From: Kribbella flavida DSM 17836
GTDB taxonomy: Bacteria; Actinomycetota; Actinomycetes; Propionibacteriales; Kribbellaceae
DNA length: 64,000 bases
Direction of reading: 5' to 3'
Assembly (NCBI RefSeq): GCF_000024345.1
Contig: NC_013729.1
Coordinates: 5,456,001-5,520,000 of the forward strand
The stretch's first letter is position 1; every line of letters begins with the position of its first letter. Shown here piece after piece: positions 1 through 8,529 of the stretch. The notes beneath the pieces are model-generated. The model worked only from the letters and a program-made list of their open reading frames with translations, made no database searches and was not told the DNA's origin. The translations under genes and the position numbers were made by a program.

Positions 1-173
1 CCGGCCAGCTCGACCCGGCGCAGCCCGGCGCACAGCGCCGCCTCGGACAGCGCTGCCGTCGGCGCGATCGACGCCGGCGCGGTTACTTCCCGCTCCGGCC
101 TGCTCCCGGACGGCACGCCGTACACGGGCAAGGCCAGTGCCGCCGCGGCCAGCACGCCACCGATCCTGAGCAT
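1..173 (-). CDS. Partial secreted protein, N-terminus only
   Basis: Only the first 57 codons are inside the window; the gene runs off the left edge. It starts with ATG at 173 and reads MLRIGGVLAAAALALPVYGV, a short basic start followed by a hydrophobic stretch of about 15 residues, as in an export signal. The next residues are rich in Ser, Pro, Ala and Arg, like the linker of an exported protein. No catalytic domain is visible, so no function can be assigned. It is divergent from the lipoprotein gene at 419, and the 245-bp gap between them would hold both promoters. Confidence 0.5.
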   Translation of the reverse strand, partial: MLRIGGVLAAAALALPVYGVPSGSRPEREVTAPASIAPTAALSEAALCAGLRRVELA

Positions 174-260
174 CAGCAAACAACACTAACTCAGCGCAAG
201 CAAACAATCACCCACCGCCCCACCCCCTCGGGCCCCCAGCCCCGGCCATGGCTCGACCGG

Positions 261-330
261 ACCGTGAACACCTTGCGGGGAGCTTGACCAGGTCCTACCT
301 GGTGCACAGTCCCGGTTTCTTGTTCACGGT
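261..330. repeat. Nested inverted repeat in a divergent promoter region
   Basis: ACCGTGAACA at 261-270 is repeated as its exact reverse complement TGTTCACGGT at 321-330. Inside lies a second perfect hairpin, ACCAGGT (287-293) and ACCTGGT (297-303), with a 3-nt loop. The structure sits between two divergently transcribed exported-protein genes, 89 nt before the start of the gene at 419. It could be a pair of operator half-sites or an RNA hairpin in a leader. No protein-coding gene is visible in 174-418. Confidence 0.5.
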
Positions 331-418
331 TCCACCTTCCGGCGGCTCAGTCGGCGAAAGTCGGCCCGCTGACACGCCTCGGGGTTGCTCATCCGGCCGG
401 GCATGGTTCCCTTGACCG

Positions 419-1381
419 GTGCGAAAGCTTCCCGTCCTCCTCACGACCGCGGCGCTGCTGCTCGGCGCCGGCTGCAGCGACGGCCCCGCCGACGCCGGTG
501 CGGCCCCGTCCACGCCCCCGTCCACGACCCCGGCGACCACCTCGGCACCGACGACGCCCAGCGCCTCACAGGGCGCTCCACCGGCCGAAGGCGACCTGCC
601 GCGCGGCGGCCGGACGATCTTCCCGCAGCACCAACTGGTCGGCTTCGTCGGTCTGCCCGGTTCCCCCGCGCTCGGCCCGCTCGACAAGGACCTCGACGCC
701 AAGGCCGCCCGGCTGGAGAAGCTGGCAGCGTCGTACGCCGCCGGCCGCAAGCCGCTGCCGGTGATGGAGCTGATCGTGGTGATCGCCAACGACCACCCCG
801 GCCGGGACGGCCAGTACCGCAGCCGGCTGAGCGACGAGAAGATCAAGCCGTACCTGGACACCGCCCGCAAGCACAAGATGCTGCTGCTGCTCGACGTCCA
901 GCCCGGCCGCGCCGACAGCCTGACCGAGATCAAGCGGCTGGAGAAGTGGCTGAAGGAGCCCGACGTCGGCCTGGCCTTCGACCCGGAGTGGGCGGTCGGC
1001 CCCAGTCAGGTGCCGGGCCGGGTCTTCGGCCGCACCACCGGCAGCGAGCTGACCGCGATCGCGACGTACCTGTCCGGGCTGGTCAGAAAGCACGACCTGC
1101 CCGAGAAGGTCTTCGTCTTCCACCAGCTCTCGACCCGCATCCTCAGCAACGAGAAGGCGTACAAGCAGCAGCCCGGCGTCGTCACGATCAAGTCCGTCGA
1201 CGGCATCGGCAACCGCGCCGACAAGGAATCCACCTGGCGCAAGCTCACCCCGACGATGGCCCCGGGCGTGCACGCCGGCTTCAAGCTCTTCTACGAGGAG
1301 GACACCCGCCACGGCGCGCTGATGACGCCGGCCCAGGTCCTCGCCCTCAAGCCCCGCCCGGAGCTGGTGATCTACGAGTAG
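419..1381 (+). CDS. Conserved lipoprotein, TIM-barrel-like, function unknown
   Basis: Predicted exported lipoprotein of 320 aa, GTG start. Residues 1-19 form a signal peptide ending in the lipobox LLGAGC, with the lipidated Cys at residue 19. Residues 20-60 are a Ser/Thr/Pro/Ala-rich linker. The remainder looks like an alpha/beta barrel because hydrophobic strands recur in order: ELIVVIAN, MLLLLDVQPG, GLAFDPEWAV, KVFVFHQLS, GVVTIKSVDG and GFKLFYEED. The acidic residues after several strands resemble an enzyme active-site rim, but I do not recognise a named catalytic motif. It ends one base before the prmC stop, so the two genes are convergent with almost no spacer. A function as a sugar- or phosphate-ester-processing surface protein would be speculation. 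Confidence 0.75.
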   Translation: MRKLPVLLTTAALLLGAGCSDGPADAGAAPSTPPSTTPATTSAPTTPSASQGAPPAEGDLPRGGRTIFPQHQLVGFVGLPGSPALGPLDKDLDAKAARLEKLAASYAAGRKPLPVMELIVVIANDHPGRDGQYRSRLSDEKIKPYLDTARKHKMLLLLDVQPGRADSLTEIKRLEKWLKEPDVGLAFDPEWAVGPSQVPGRVFGRTTGSELTAIATYLSGLVRKHDLPEKVFVFHQLSTRILSNEKAYKQQPGVVTIKSVDGIGNRADKESTWRKLTPTMAPGVHAGFKLFYEEDTRHGALMTPAQVLALKPRPELVIYE

Positions 1382-1382
1382 C

Positions 1383-2216
1383 TCAGATCCGGCGGCCGGT
1401 GGCGAAGCGGTGGCGGCCGGCGAGGTCGAGCTGGTCGCGCACCTCGGTGAACAGGCCGGTGGCGGCGAAGACGGCCGGGGCGGACTCGCCCTGGACGTCG
1501 GCGTGCTCGCAGCCGAACCAGCCGCCGGGTTTCAGCAACCGGCCGGCCGTCGCGGCGACCACCTTGATCTCGTCGAGGCCGTCGTCGCCCGACCACAGCG
1601 CCAGCGCCGGGTCGTGGTCGCGCACCTCGGCGGTGACCGACTCCCAGGCCGTCAACGGGATGTACGGCGGGTTGGCGATCACCGCGTCGACCTGGCCGTC
1701 GAGCTCGGGCAGGCAGCCGTCGATGTCGCCCTCGTGCAACGTCGCGCCGGTGCCCTCGAGGTTGCGGCGGGCCCACCCGCACGCCTCCGGTGACAGCTCG
1801 ACCGCGTGCACGGTGCTGTCCGGGCGCTCGGTCGCGACCGCGCCGGCGATCGCCCCGGATCCGCTGCACAGGTCGACCACCAGCGGTGCCTCGACGTCCT
1901 TCAACCGGTCCAGCATCCAGCCGACCAGCACCTCGGTCTCCGGCCGCGGCACGAACACCCCGGGCCCGACGACCAGCTCGCGGTAGCGGAACGCCGCCGT
2001 CCCGGTCAGGTGCTGCAGCGGCTCCCGCTGCGCGCGGCGATCCACCAGTACGTCGTACTGGGTCTGCTGCGCGGTGGTGACGTCGACCAGGCCGAGCTGG
2101 AGCCGGGAGACGCCGCAGACGAACGCGAGCAGCTCGGCGGCGTCGTACTCGGGGGACGCGACACCGGCCGCCGCGAGCCGCTCGGTGGCCGCGGCGATCA
2201 GCGGACGGGCGTTCAC
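1383..2216 (-). CDS. prmC: Release-factor glutamine methyltransferase PrmC/HemK
   Basis: Methylates the glutamine of the GGQ motif of peptide-chain release factors using S-adenosylmethionine, in the cytoplasm. The protein is 277 aa, the usual size, with a GTG start. A helical substrate-recognition domain fills residues 1-80. The methyltransferase fold follows: RPETE at 91-95, the SAM-binding loop VVDLCSGSGAI at 113-123, and the hallmark NPPYIP at 182-187 that binds the target glutamine side chain. It lies 4 nt downstream of the prfA stop, so the modifying enzyme and its substrate RF1 are co-transcribed, as in most bacteria. It is the last gene of the rho-rpmE-prfA-prmC set. Confidence 0.96.
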   Translation of the reverse strand: MNARPLIAAATERLAAAGVASPEYDAAELLAFVCGVSRLQLGLVDVTTAQQTQYDVLVDRRAQREPLQHLTGTAAFRYRELVVGPGVFVPRPETEVLVGWMLDRLKDVEAPLVVDLCSGSGAIAGAVATERPDSTVHAVELSPEACGWARRNLEGTGATLHEGDIDGCLPELDGQVDAVIANPPYIPLTAWESVTAEVRDHDPALALWSGDDGLDEIKVVAATAGRLLKPGGWFGCEHADVQGESAPAVFAATGLFTEVRDQLDLAGRHRFATGRRI

Positions 2217-2220
2217 CGGG

Positions 2221-3300
2221 TCACCCCTGCGAGTCGACCGCGGCCAGCCGCGCGGCCATGTCCGCGTCGGTCAGCGCCTGGATCACCGGGGCGAGGTCAC
2301 CGCCGAGGACCTGGTCGAGGTTGTGCGCCTTGTAGCCGACCCGGTGGTCGGAGAACCGGTTCTCCGGGAAGTTGTAGGTGCGGATGCGCTCCGACCGGTC
2401 GACCGTGCGGATCTGCGACCGGCGGGCGTCCGAGGCCTCCTGGTCGGCCGCCTCCTGGGCCGCGGCGAGCAGCCGGGACCGCAGGACCCGCATCGCCTGC
2501 TCGCGGTTCTGCAGCTGGGACTTCTCGTTCTGCATCGAGACCACGATGCCGGTCGGCAGGTGGGTGATCCGGACCGCCGAGTCGGTCGTGTTGACGCTCT
2601 GGCCGCCCGGGCCGGAGGAGCGGAACACGTCGATGCGCAGGTCGTTCGGGTCGATCTCGACGTCGACGTCCTCGGCCTCCGGCAGCACCAGCACGCCGGC
2701 CGCGCTGGTGTGGATCCGCCCTTGCGACTCGGTCACCGGGACCCGCTGGACCCGGTGCACGCCGCCTTCGAACTTCAGCTTCGCGTACGGCGCCTCGCCG
2801 GGCTCGGGCGTGCCCTTGGCCTTCACCGCGACGGTGATCGACTTGTAGCCGCCGAGATCGGACTCGGCCGAGTCGAGCACCTCGGTCTTCCAGTTCTGGG
2901 TCTCGGCGAACTTCAGGTACATCTTCAGCAGGTCGCCGGCGAACAGCGCCGACTCGTCGCCGCCCTCACCGGCCTTGATCTCCAGAATCGCGTCCTTGTC
3001 GTCACCGGCGTCACGCGGGACCAGCAGCAGCCGCAGCTTCTCGGTCAGCTCCTCGCGCCGGGCCTCCAGCTTGACCGCCTCGTCGGCGAACGCCGGGTCC
3101 TCGGCCGCGAGCTCCTTGGCCGCCTCGATGTCGTCGGCGGTCTGCAACCACTCGTCGTACGTGCGGACCACCGGGGCCAGCGCGGCGTACCGCTTGCCGA
3201 CGCGGCGGGCGTTGGCCTGGTCGGAGTGCAGCTCGGGGTCGGACATCTGCCGCTCCAGGTCGGCGTACTCCGCCTTGAGCGTCTGTACAGCTTCGAACAT
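2221..3300 (-). CDS. prfA: Peptide chain release factor 1
   Basis: RF1 recognises UAA and UAG stop codons on the ribosome and triggers peptidyl-tRNA hydrolysis. It is 359 aa, a full-length member. The codon-reading tripeptide of the P-x-T type is PVT at 188-190 within RVPVTESQGR, and the peptidyl-transfer motif GGQ is at 232-234 within SSGPGGQSVN. The N-terminal coiled region (residues 1-95) is acidic and helical as expected. PrmC, encoded directly downstream, would methylate Gln 234. The gap to the rpmE stop upstream is 88 nt, so prfA may be read through from rpmE or have its own start. Confidence 0.97.
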   Translation of the reverse strand: MFEAVQTLKAEYADLERQMSDPELHSDQANARRVGKRYAALAPVVRTYDEWLQTADDIEAAKELAAEDPAFADEAVKLEARREELTEKLRLLLVPRDAGDDKDAILEIKAGEGGDESALFAGDLLKMYLKFAETQNWKTEVLDSAESDLGGYKSITVAVKAKGTPEPGEAPYAKLKFEGGVHRVQRVPVTESQGRIHTSAAGVLVLPEAEDVDVEIDPNDLRIDVFRSSGPGGQSVNTTDSAVRITHLPTGIVVSMQNEKSQLQNREQAMRVLRSRLLAAAQEAADQEASDARRSQIRTVDRSERIRTYNFPENRFSDHRVGYKAHNLDQVLGGDLAPVIQALTDADMAARLAAVDSQG

Positions 3301-3388
3301 CGGTCACTCCTTCCAGGGGCCGGTACACAGACCGCGCGCCGGTCCGCGGACCCGTGGAAGGGTCGCGGACCGGCGCGCGGTGGGACAA

Positions 3389-3595
3389 CTACTTCTTGGC
3401 GTACCGCTTCTCGAAGCGGGCCACCCGGCCACCGGTGTCCAGAATCTTCTGCTTGCCGGTGTAGAAGGGGTGGCACTGCGAGCAGACGTCGGCGTGGATG
3501 CTGCCGGACTCCGCGGTCGAGCGCGTCTGGAACGTCGCGCCACAGGTGCAGGTCACCGTGGTGTCGACGTACGTCGGGTGGATGTCGCTCTTCAT
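3389..3595 (-). CDS. rpmE: Ribosomal protein L31, zinc-binding form
   Basis: Large-subunit ribosomal protein bL31, 68 aa, located at the central protuberance bridging the subunits. The start is the ATG at 3595 giving MKSDIHPTYV, the invariant beginning of L31; a longer frame upstream has no L31 similarity. Cys 16, 18, 38 and 41 (CTC and CSQC) form the zinc site, so this is the C+ paralogue normally used under zinc-replete conditions; a C- copy, if present, lies outside the window. A 12-bp palindrome, CAGACAAGTCTG (3658-3669), lies about 60 nt upstream and could be part of its control region. rho is upstream on the same strand, separated by a strong hairpin. Confidence 0.96.
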   Translation of the reverse strand: MKSDIHPTYVDTTVTCTCGATFQTRSTAESGSIHADVCSQCHPFYTGKQKILDTGGRVARFEKRYAKK

Positions 3596-3780
3596 GAATC
3601 TCCTAGGTCTCAGGCGCCCCGGGTCGCCCGCACGGTGCTGACGTGAACCGGAACCAACAGACAAGTCTGCCATCTGGGGTGAGGACGGCCAAATGGGGGT
3701 GGTGGGGGCGGTGGCCGGCCGGGGCGGTCGGGCCGGCGTGGATCGGGCCTCGCGACGCCGGCCGCGGGTGGGTGGACAGC

Positions 3781-3814
3781 ACGAAAGGCTGGACGTTGCC
3801 GTCCAGCCTTTCGT
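3781..3814 (-). terminator. Intrinsic terminator after rho
   Basis: A perfect 15-bp stem, ACGAAAGGCTGGACG (3781-3795) and its complement (3800-3814), closes a 4-nt loop, 13 nt downstream of the rho stop codon. No U-tract follows, which is usual for high-G+C actinobacteria. It should separate rho from rpmE-prfA-prmC transcription. Confidence 0.8.
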
Positions 3815-3826
3815 GGGTGCGTCGTC

Positions 3827-6145
3827 CTAGTTACCGTCGTCGGTGTTGCGGCCGCCGGCGGACGGGGTGGTCTTGTTCACCTGGAGCAGGAACTCGATGT
3901 TCGACTTGCTCTCCTTGAGCTTGCCGATCAGGAGCTCGAGCGCCGCCTGGCCGTCGAGGGCGGACAGGACGCGGCGGAGCTTCCAGACGACCTGGGTCTC
4001 GTCCTTGCTCATCAGCAGTTCCTCGCGCCGGGTGCCGGAGGCGACGACGTCGATGGCGGGGAAGATCCGGCGGTCGGCGAACTCGCGGCGCAGCCGCAGC
4101 TCCATGTTGCCGGTGCCCTTGAACTCCTCGAAGATGACCTCGTCCATCTTGGAGCCGGTCTCGATCAGGGCCGTGGCCAGGATCGTCAGCGAGCCGCCGT
4201 CCTCGATGTTGCGGGCCGCGCCGAAGAACCGCTTCGGCGGGTAGAGCGCCGAGGAGTCGACACCACCGGACAGGATCCGGCCGCTGGCGGGCGCCGCGAT
4301 GTTGTACGCCCGGCCCAGGCGGGTGATCGAGTCGAGCAGCACCACCACGTCGTGGCCCAGCTCGACCAGGCGCTTGGCCCGCTCGATCGCCAGCTCCGCG
4401 ACCGTGGTGTGGTCGTCGGCCGGCCGGTCGAAGGTGGAGGCGATGACCTCACCCTTGACCGTGCGCTGCATGTCGGTGACCTCTTCGGGCCGCTCGTCCA
4501 CCAGCACGACCATCAGGTGCACTTCGGGGTTGTTCGTGGTGATCGCGTTCGCCAGCGCCTGCAGCACCATCGTCTTGCCGGCCTTCGGCGGCGACACGAT
4601 CAGGCCGCGCTGGCCCTTGCCGATCGGGCTGACGATGTCGACGATCCGGGTGGTCAGGATGTTCGGCTCGGTCTCGAGCCGCAGCCGCTCGGTCGCGTAC
4701 AGCGGGGTCAGCTTGTTGAAGTCCTGGCGCTGCTTGGCGATCTCCGGGTCCGACCCGTTCACGGTGTCGATCCGGACCAGCGGGTTGAACTTCTCCTTGC
4801 GCTCGCCGTCGGACGGCTGCTTCACCGCGCCGGTGATCGCGTCGCCCTTGCGCAGGCCGGAGCGCTTCACCATCGACAGCGCGACGTACACGTCGTTCGG
4901 GCCGGGCAGGTAGCCGCTGGTCCGGACGAACGCGTAGTTGTCGAGCACGTCCAGGATGCCGGCCGCGGGGACGAGCACGTCGTCCTCGCTGATCGTCGGC
5001 TCCGGGTCGAACCGCTCACCGCGGCCCCGGCTGCGACCGGCGTCCCGGCCGGTGTCGCGGCCGTCCCGGCCGTCGCGGTTGCGGTCCCGGTCGCGGCCCC
5101 GGCGGCGACGACGCCGGCCGTCACCCTCCTCGCCACGGTCGTCGGCCCGGCTGTCGATCCGGGTGTCGGTCCGGCCATCGGCCCGACCGTCGGCGCGGTT
5201 GCCCCGCTGGTCACGCTGGCCGTCACGGGCCTGCCCGTCACGGTCCCGGCCGTCACGATCCCGGCCGTCGCGGTCCCGGTTGCCACCGTCGCGGCCGTCA
5301 CGGGCCTGCTCACGGCCAGCGTCGCGGCCCTGCTCACGCTGCTCGCGACCACCGTCGCGGCTCTGCTCGCGACCGCCGTCACGGTTCTGCCCGTCGCGGT
5401 CGCGGACACCGTCGCGCGCCTGGCCGTCACGGCCGTCCCGCGCCTGCTCACGTCCACCGTCACGGCCCTGGCTCTCGCGACCGGCCTCACGGGTCTGTCC
5501 GTCACGCGCCTGGCCCTCGCGCGCCTGGCCGTCGCGGCTCTGGCCGTCCCGGGCCTGGTTCTCCCGGCCGCGACCGCGGCCACGGTCCTCGGACCGGCCC
5601 TCGCGCTCGTCGGCCCGGTCCGCCGTACCGTTCTGCGCGGCCGGCGCGGTGTCGGCGCCGCCGTTCTGCGCGGCCGGCGCGGTCTGCCCGGCGCTGGTCT
5701 GTCCGCCGCTGGTCTGCGGAGCGCTCGTCTGCAGCTCAGGGGTGGTCTGCGCCGCACCGGTAGCGGCGGCGCCGTTCTGCTCGACGGCCGTGCCGGCCGC
5801 GGCGGCGCGGGCCCGGCGGCTGCCCTCGCGCACCGGAGCCTCGGGCGCGGCGCTCTTCGCGCTCGGCGCCGGCTCCGTGGTCGCCTCGTCCAGGGTCGGC
5901 TGGCTCGACCGGGCACGGGATCCTCCGCCGGTCGTACCGCCACCGCCCTGGGCGGCCTTGATCGCCTCGATCAGCTGGCCCTTGCGCAGTGCGCCGGTGC
6001 CCTTGATGCCCAGCGTCCCGGCGAGCTGCTTGAGCTCGGGGAGCAGCATGCCCTCGAGGCCGCCTCCGGTCTTGCGGCGACGCGTGGTCGCGGCCGCAGC
6101 GGCCGGCGCCGAGGCGCCGTCGGAGGCTTCAACAGTTTCTGTCAC
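3827..6145 (-). CDS. rho: Transcription termination factor Rho with long disordered N-terminus
   Basis: Hexameric RNA-dependent ATPase that terminates transcription. I chose the GTG at 6145 (VTETVEASDG) because AAGGA lies 7 nt upstream; an ATG 45 nt earlier lacks one. The 772-aa product is nearly twice E. coli Rho (419 aa). A Rho_N helical domain (LPELKQLAGTLGIKG) lies near residues 25-65. Residues about 180-378 are a low-complexity tract of RDG, RDGQ and RDRDG repeats. The conserved core starts near residue 379: the RNA-binding fold, then Walker A PPKAGKT at about 519-525, Walker B VVVLLDS, the Q-loop and the R-loop. An N-terminal insert is known for actinobacterial Rho and adds RNA affinity; this one is at the long end. 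Rho genes are often autoregulated through the leader, here about 300 nt. Confidence 0.96.
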   Translation of the reverse strand: MTETVEASDGASAPAAAAATTRRRKTGGGLEGMLLPELKQLAGTLGIKGTGALRKGQLIEAIKAAQGGGGTTGGGSRARSSQPTLDEATTEPAPSAKSAAPEAPVREGSRRARAAAAGTAVEQNGAAATGAAQTTPELQTSAPQTSGGQTSAGQTAPAAQNGGADTAPAAQNGTADRADEREGRSEDRGRGRGRENQARDGQSRDGQAREGQARDGQTREAGRESQGRDGGREQARDGRDGQARDGVRDRDGQNRDGGREQSRDGGREQREQGRDAGREQARDGRDGGNRDRDGRDRDGRDRDGQARDGQRDQRGNRADGRADGRTDTRIDSRADDRGEEGDGRRRRRRGRDRDRNRDGRDGRDTGRDAGRSRGRGERFDPEPTISEDDVLVPAAGILDVLDNYAFVRTSGYLPGPNDVYVALSMVKRSGLRKGDAITGAVKQPSDGERKEKFNPLVRIDTVNGSDPEIAKQRQDFNKLTPLYATERLRLETEPNILTTRIVDIVSPIGKGQRGLIVSPPKAGKTMVLQALANAITTNNPEVHLMVVLVDERPEEVTDMQRTVKGEVIASTFDRPADDHTTVAELAIERAKRLVELGHDVVVLLDSITRLGRAYNIAAPASGRILSGGVDSSALYPPKRFFGAARNIEDGGSLTILATALIETGSKMDEVIFEEFKGTGNMELRLRREFADRRIFPAIDVVASGTRREELLMSKDETQVVWKLRRVLSALDGQAALELLIGKLKESKSNIEFLLQVNKTTPSAGGRNTDDGN
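5011..5605 (-). repeat. RDG/RDGQ repeat tract inside rho
   Basis: About 200 codons encode near-tandem Arg-Asp-Gly units (RDGQ, RDGG, RDRDG, REQ). On the plus strand this appears as recurring CCGTCACGG/CCGTCGCGG blocks. The tract is in frame, so the repeats stay coding. Such sequence can expand or contract by slippage. Confidence 0.8.
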
Positions 6146-6452
6146 GTGAGGTCCTTCCCACACGGATGGACGACGTCCCTGGTGGCTCATCGCCCGGAAT
6201 CATCACCCACGACCGACGAAACGGCGACGTGGGCACAAGAGGTTCTCGCTGGATCCGGGTCCCCCGAAATTCTCCGGCGCAGGCGGCGCAAGTCATTCAC
6301 TGGGAGATCGCCACGGACACCTGGGTGCCGGGAACACAGCCCGGAAGCGGCGAGAGTTCACCGATCACCTGGAGGGGATCGGGTGAGTCGAGACTAGCAC
6401 CACTGCGGGTCCATCTGCTGACTCGAGGGGTACAACGCGTGTCCGGCCCGGA
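6146..6452. promoter_or_regulatory. rho leader/promoter region
   Basis: This 307-bp stretch between the thrB stop and the rho start holds no convincing gene. It must contain the rho promoter and 5' leader and the end of the argS-thrB transcript. I see a possible minus-strand -10 hexamer TAGTCT (6391-6396) without a convincing -35 box. No strong hairpin is evident after thrB, so thr-operon transcription could continue into rho. Confidence 0.4.
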
Positions 6453-7493
6453 TCATTCCGCCCAGGGCGAACTTGCGCCGTCAAAAGCTCCGGACCAGAC
6501 CTGCACGCCCAGTGGATCGATGCCGAGGTCGTGGCGCGACCAGCCGTCCGGTGCCACCGGCGGTGCGGCGCCGAAGTCGCTGCCAGACAAGGGAGAACCG
6601 TCGCCGGCGCCACCGGAAAGCGGATCGGTCCCTCCGGCTGTGCCCCCGGCTCCACTGGTCTGCTCCGGGCCGCCCAGCACGAGAACGGTGGGTCCGGCCC
6701 CACTGACGACCGCGGCCAGTCCACTGCCCCGCAGTTTGTGCACGAGCGCCAGGCTTTCCGGCATCACCGGCTCGCGGTACTCCTGGTGCAACCGGTCCTC
6801 GGTCGCCGTCATCAGCAGCTCCGGCCGTGCGGTGATCGCCGTGACCAGCAAGGCCGCGCGGCCGGCGTTCGCCGCGGCATCGCCATGCGGTACGACATCC
6901 GGCAGCAACCCGCGCGCGGCCTTCGTCAGCACCCGCGTCTGGGGCACGTACGCCGTGACCCGCAACCCGTCGACCGGTTCGGCACGGACCGCGCGGCCGG
7001 CGTCACCCTCGGTCCAGGCGATGGTGAATCCGCCGAGCGCGGCGGCCGCGACGTTGTCCGGATGCCCTTCCAGTGCGTGCGCGAGCTCGACCACCCGAGC
7101 GCGGTCGAGCGGGGTACCGGTGAGACCGTACGCCGCGGCGATGCCGCCGACGATCGCGGCCGAGGAGGATCCGAGACCGCGCCCGTGCGGGACCCGGTTC
7201 TCGCACCGCAGCGCGAAGCCCGGCACGGTCGCGCCGAGCGATTCCAGCCCGGCCCGGATGGCCTGGACCACCAGGTGCGACTCGTCGAGCGCCACCTCGC
7301 CCGCTCCGGCACCGGTCACCTCGACGGTGACCCCGGAACGGCCCGGGGTCACTGTCAGTTCGTCGTACAGGGTCAGCGCCAGGCCGAAGGCGTCGAAGCC
7401 CGGGCCGAGGTTGGCGCTGGTCGCCGGAACCCGAACCCGGACAGGCGCAGCGGGCGCCAACTCACACCAGCCCGGCGACGCGCGCCACCGCAT
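6453..7493 (-). CDS. thrB: Homoserine kinase
   Basis: Phosphorylates homoserine to O-phosphohomoserine, the substrate of ThrC, in threonine synthesis. It belongs to the GHMP kinase family: motif 1 is RVPATSANLGPGFD (21-34), the ATP-binding loop is GRGLGSSSA (104-112), and the third motif GSGLAAVVSGAGPTVLV lies near 255-270. After that motif there is an atypical Gly/Ser/Thr/Pro-rich insertion of about 40 residues (near 277-320) that ordinary homoserine kinases lack. The start is uncertain: the ATG at 7493 overlaps thrC by 32 nt, while a TTG at 7460 would begin right at the thrC stop; family alignment needs only residues from about 17 on. Last gene of the argS-lysA-hom-thrC-thrB run. Confidence 0.93.
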   Translation of the reverse strand: MRWRASPGWCELAPAAPVRVRVPATSANLGPGFDAFGLALTLYDELTVTPGRSGVTVEVTGAGAGEVALDESHLVVQAIRAGLESLGATVPGFALRCENRVPHGRGLGSSSAAIVGGIAAAYGLTGTPLDRARVVELAHALEGHPDNVAAAALGGFTIAWTEGDAGRAVRAEPVDGLRVTAYVPQTRVLTKAARGLLPDVVPHGDAAANAGRAALLVTAITARPELLMTATEDRLHQEYREPVMPESLALVHKLRGSGLAAVVSGAGPTVLVLGGPEQTSGAGGTAGGTDPLSGGAGDGSPLSGSDFGAAPPVAPDGWSRHDLGIDPLGVQVWSGAFDGASSPWAE

Positions 7494-8526
7494 CGGTCTC
7501 GGCCGGCGTCACGGTGGCCTCGGCCGGCGGGGAGGCCGACAGCGCGGTGTCGATGTCCTTCAGCCCGTGCCCGGTCACCGTGATGACGACGGTCAGGCCG
7601 CCGTCGAGCCGACCGGCCGCCTTGGTGGCCAGCAGTCCGGCAACGCCCGCGGCCGACGCCGGCTCGACGAAAACGCCTTCGCGAGCGGCCAGTTCCCGCT
7701 GCGCGGCCAGGATCTGCGCGTCGCTGACGGCCTCGATCCGGCCGCCGGACTCGTCCCGGGCGGCTTCGGCCAGCGTCCAGGACGCCGGGTTGCCGACCCG
7801 GATCGCGGTCGCCTGGGTGTCCGGCTTCTCGACCACCGCGCCGCGCACGATCGGCGCCGCGCCCTCGGCCTGGAAACCCCACATCTGCGGGCAACGCGAG
7901 GACACCTTGTCGTTCGCGTACTCCGAGTAGCCCTTCCAGTACGCCGCGATGTTGCCCGCGTTCCCGACCGGCAGCACGTGCAGGTCCGGAGCGTCGCCGA
8001 GCGCGTCGCAGACCTCGAACGCGGCGGTCTTCTGACCTTCCAGCCGGACCGGGTTGACCGAGTTCACCAGCGCGACCGGGTAGTTCTTGCCGAGCTCACG
8101 GACGATCCGCAGGCAGTCGTCGAAGCCGCCGTCGACCTGCACCAGCTGGGCGCCGTGCACGATCGCCTGGGCCAGCTTGCCCTGCGCGATCCGGCCGGCC
8201 GGGATGAGCACCAGCGGCAGCAGCCCGGCCCGGACGGCGTACGCCGCGGCGGAGGCGGAGGTGTTGCCGGTCGAGGCGCAGACGACGGCCTTGTCACCGG
8301 CCTGCGCGGCGAGCGAGATCGCCACCGTCATGCCGCGGTCCTTGAACGAGCCGGTCGGGTTGCTGCCCTCGACCTTGAGCCAGACCTCGCAGTTGGTCTG
8401 CTCCGACAACCACTGCGCGGCCACCAGCGGCGTACCGCCCTCGCCGAGCGTGACCACCGGAGTGTCCGCCGAAACCGGCAGCCGGTCGCGGTATTCCTCG
8501 ATCACGCCTCGCCACTGGTGAGCCAT
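7462..8526 (-). CDS. thrC: Threonine synthase
   Basis: PLP enzyme converting O-phosphohomoserine to threonine and phosphate, the last step of the pathway. The product is 354 aa, the compact actinobacterial form. The PLP-binding lysine is Lys 62 in GSNPTGSFKDRG; the glycine-rich phosphate loop is VGNAGNIAAYWKG near residues 187-199. ATG start. It follows hom with a 3-nt gap and overlaps or abuts thrB, so flux from homoserine to threonine is encoded as one unit. Confidence 0.96.
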   Translation of the reverse strand: MAHQWRGVIEEYRDRLPVSADTPVVTLGEGGTPLVAAQWLSEQTNCEVWLKVEGSNPTGSFKDRGMTVAISLAAQAGDKAVVCASTGNTSASAAAYAVRAGLLPLVLIPAGRIAQGKLAQAIVHGAQLVQVDGGFDDCLRIVRELGKNYPVALVNSVNPVRLEGQKTAAFEVCDALGDAPDLHVLPVGNAGNIAAYWKGYSEYANDKVSSRCPQMWGFQAEGAAPIVRGAVVEKPDTQATAIRVGNPASWTLAEAARDESGGRIEAVSDAQILAAQRELAAREGVFVEPASAAGVAGLLATKAAGRLDGGLTVVITVTGHGLKDIDTALSASPPAEATVTPAETDAVARVAGLV

Positions 8527-8529
8527 AGC

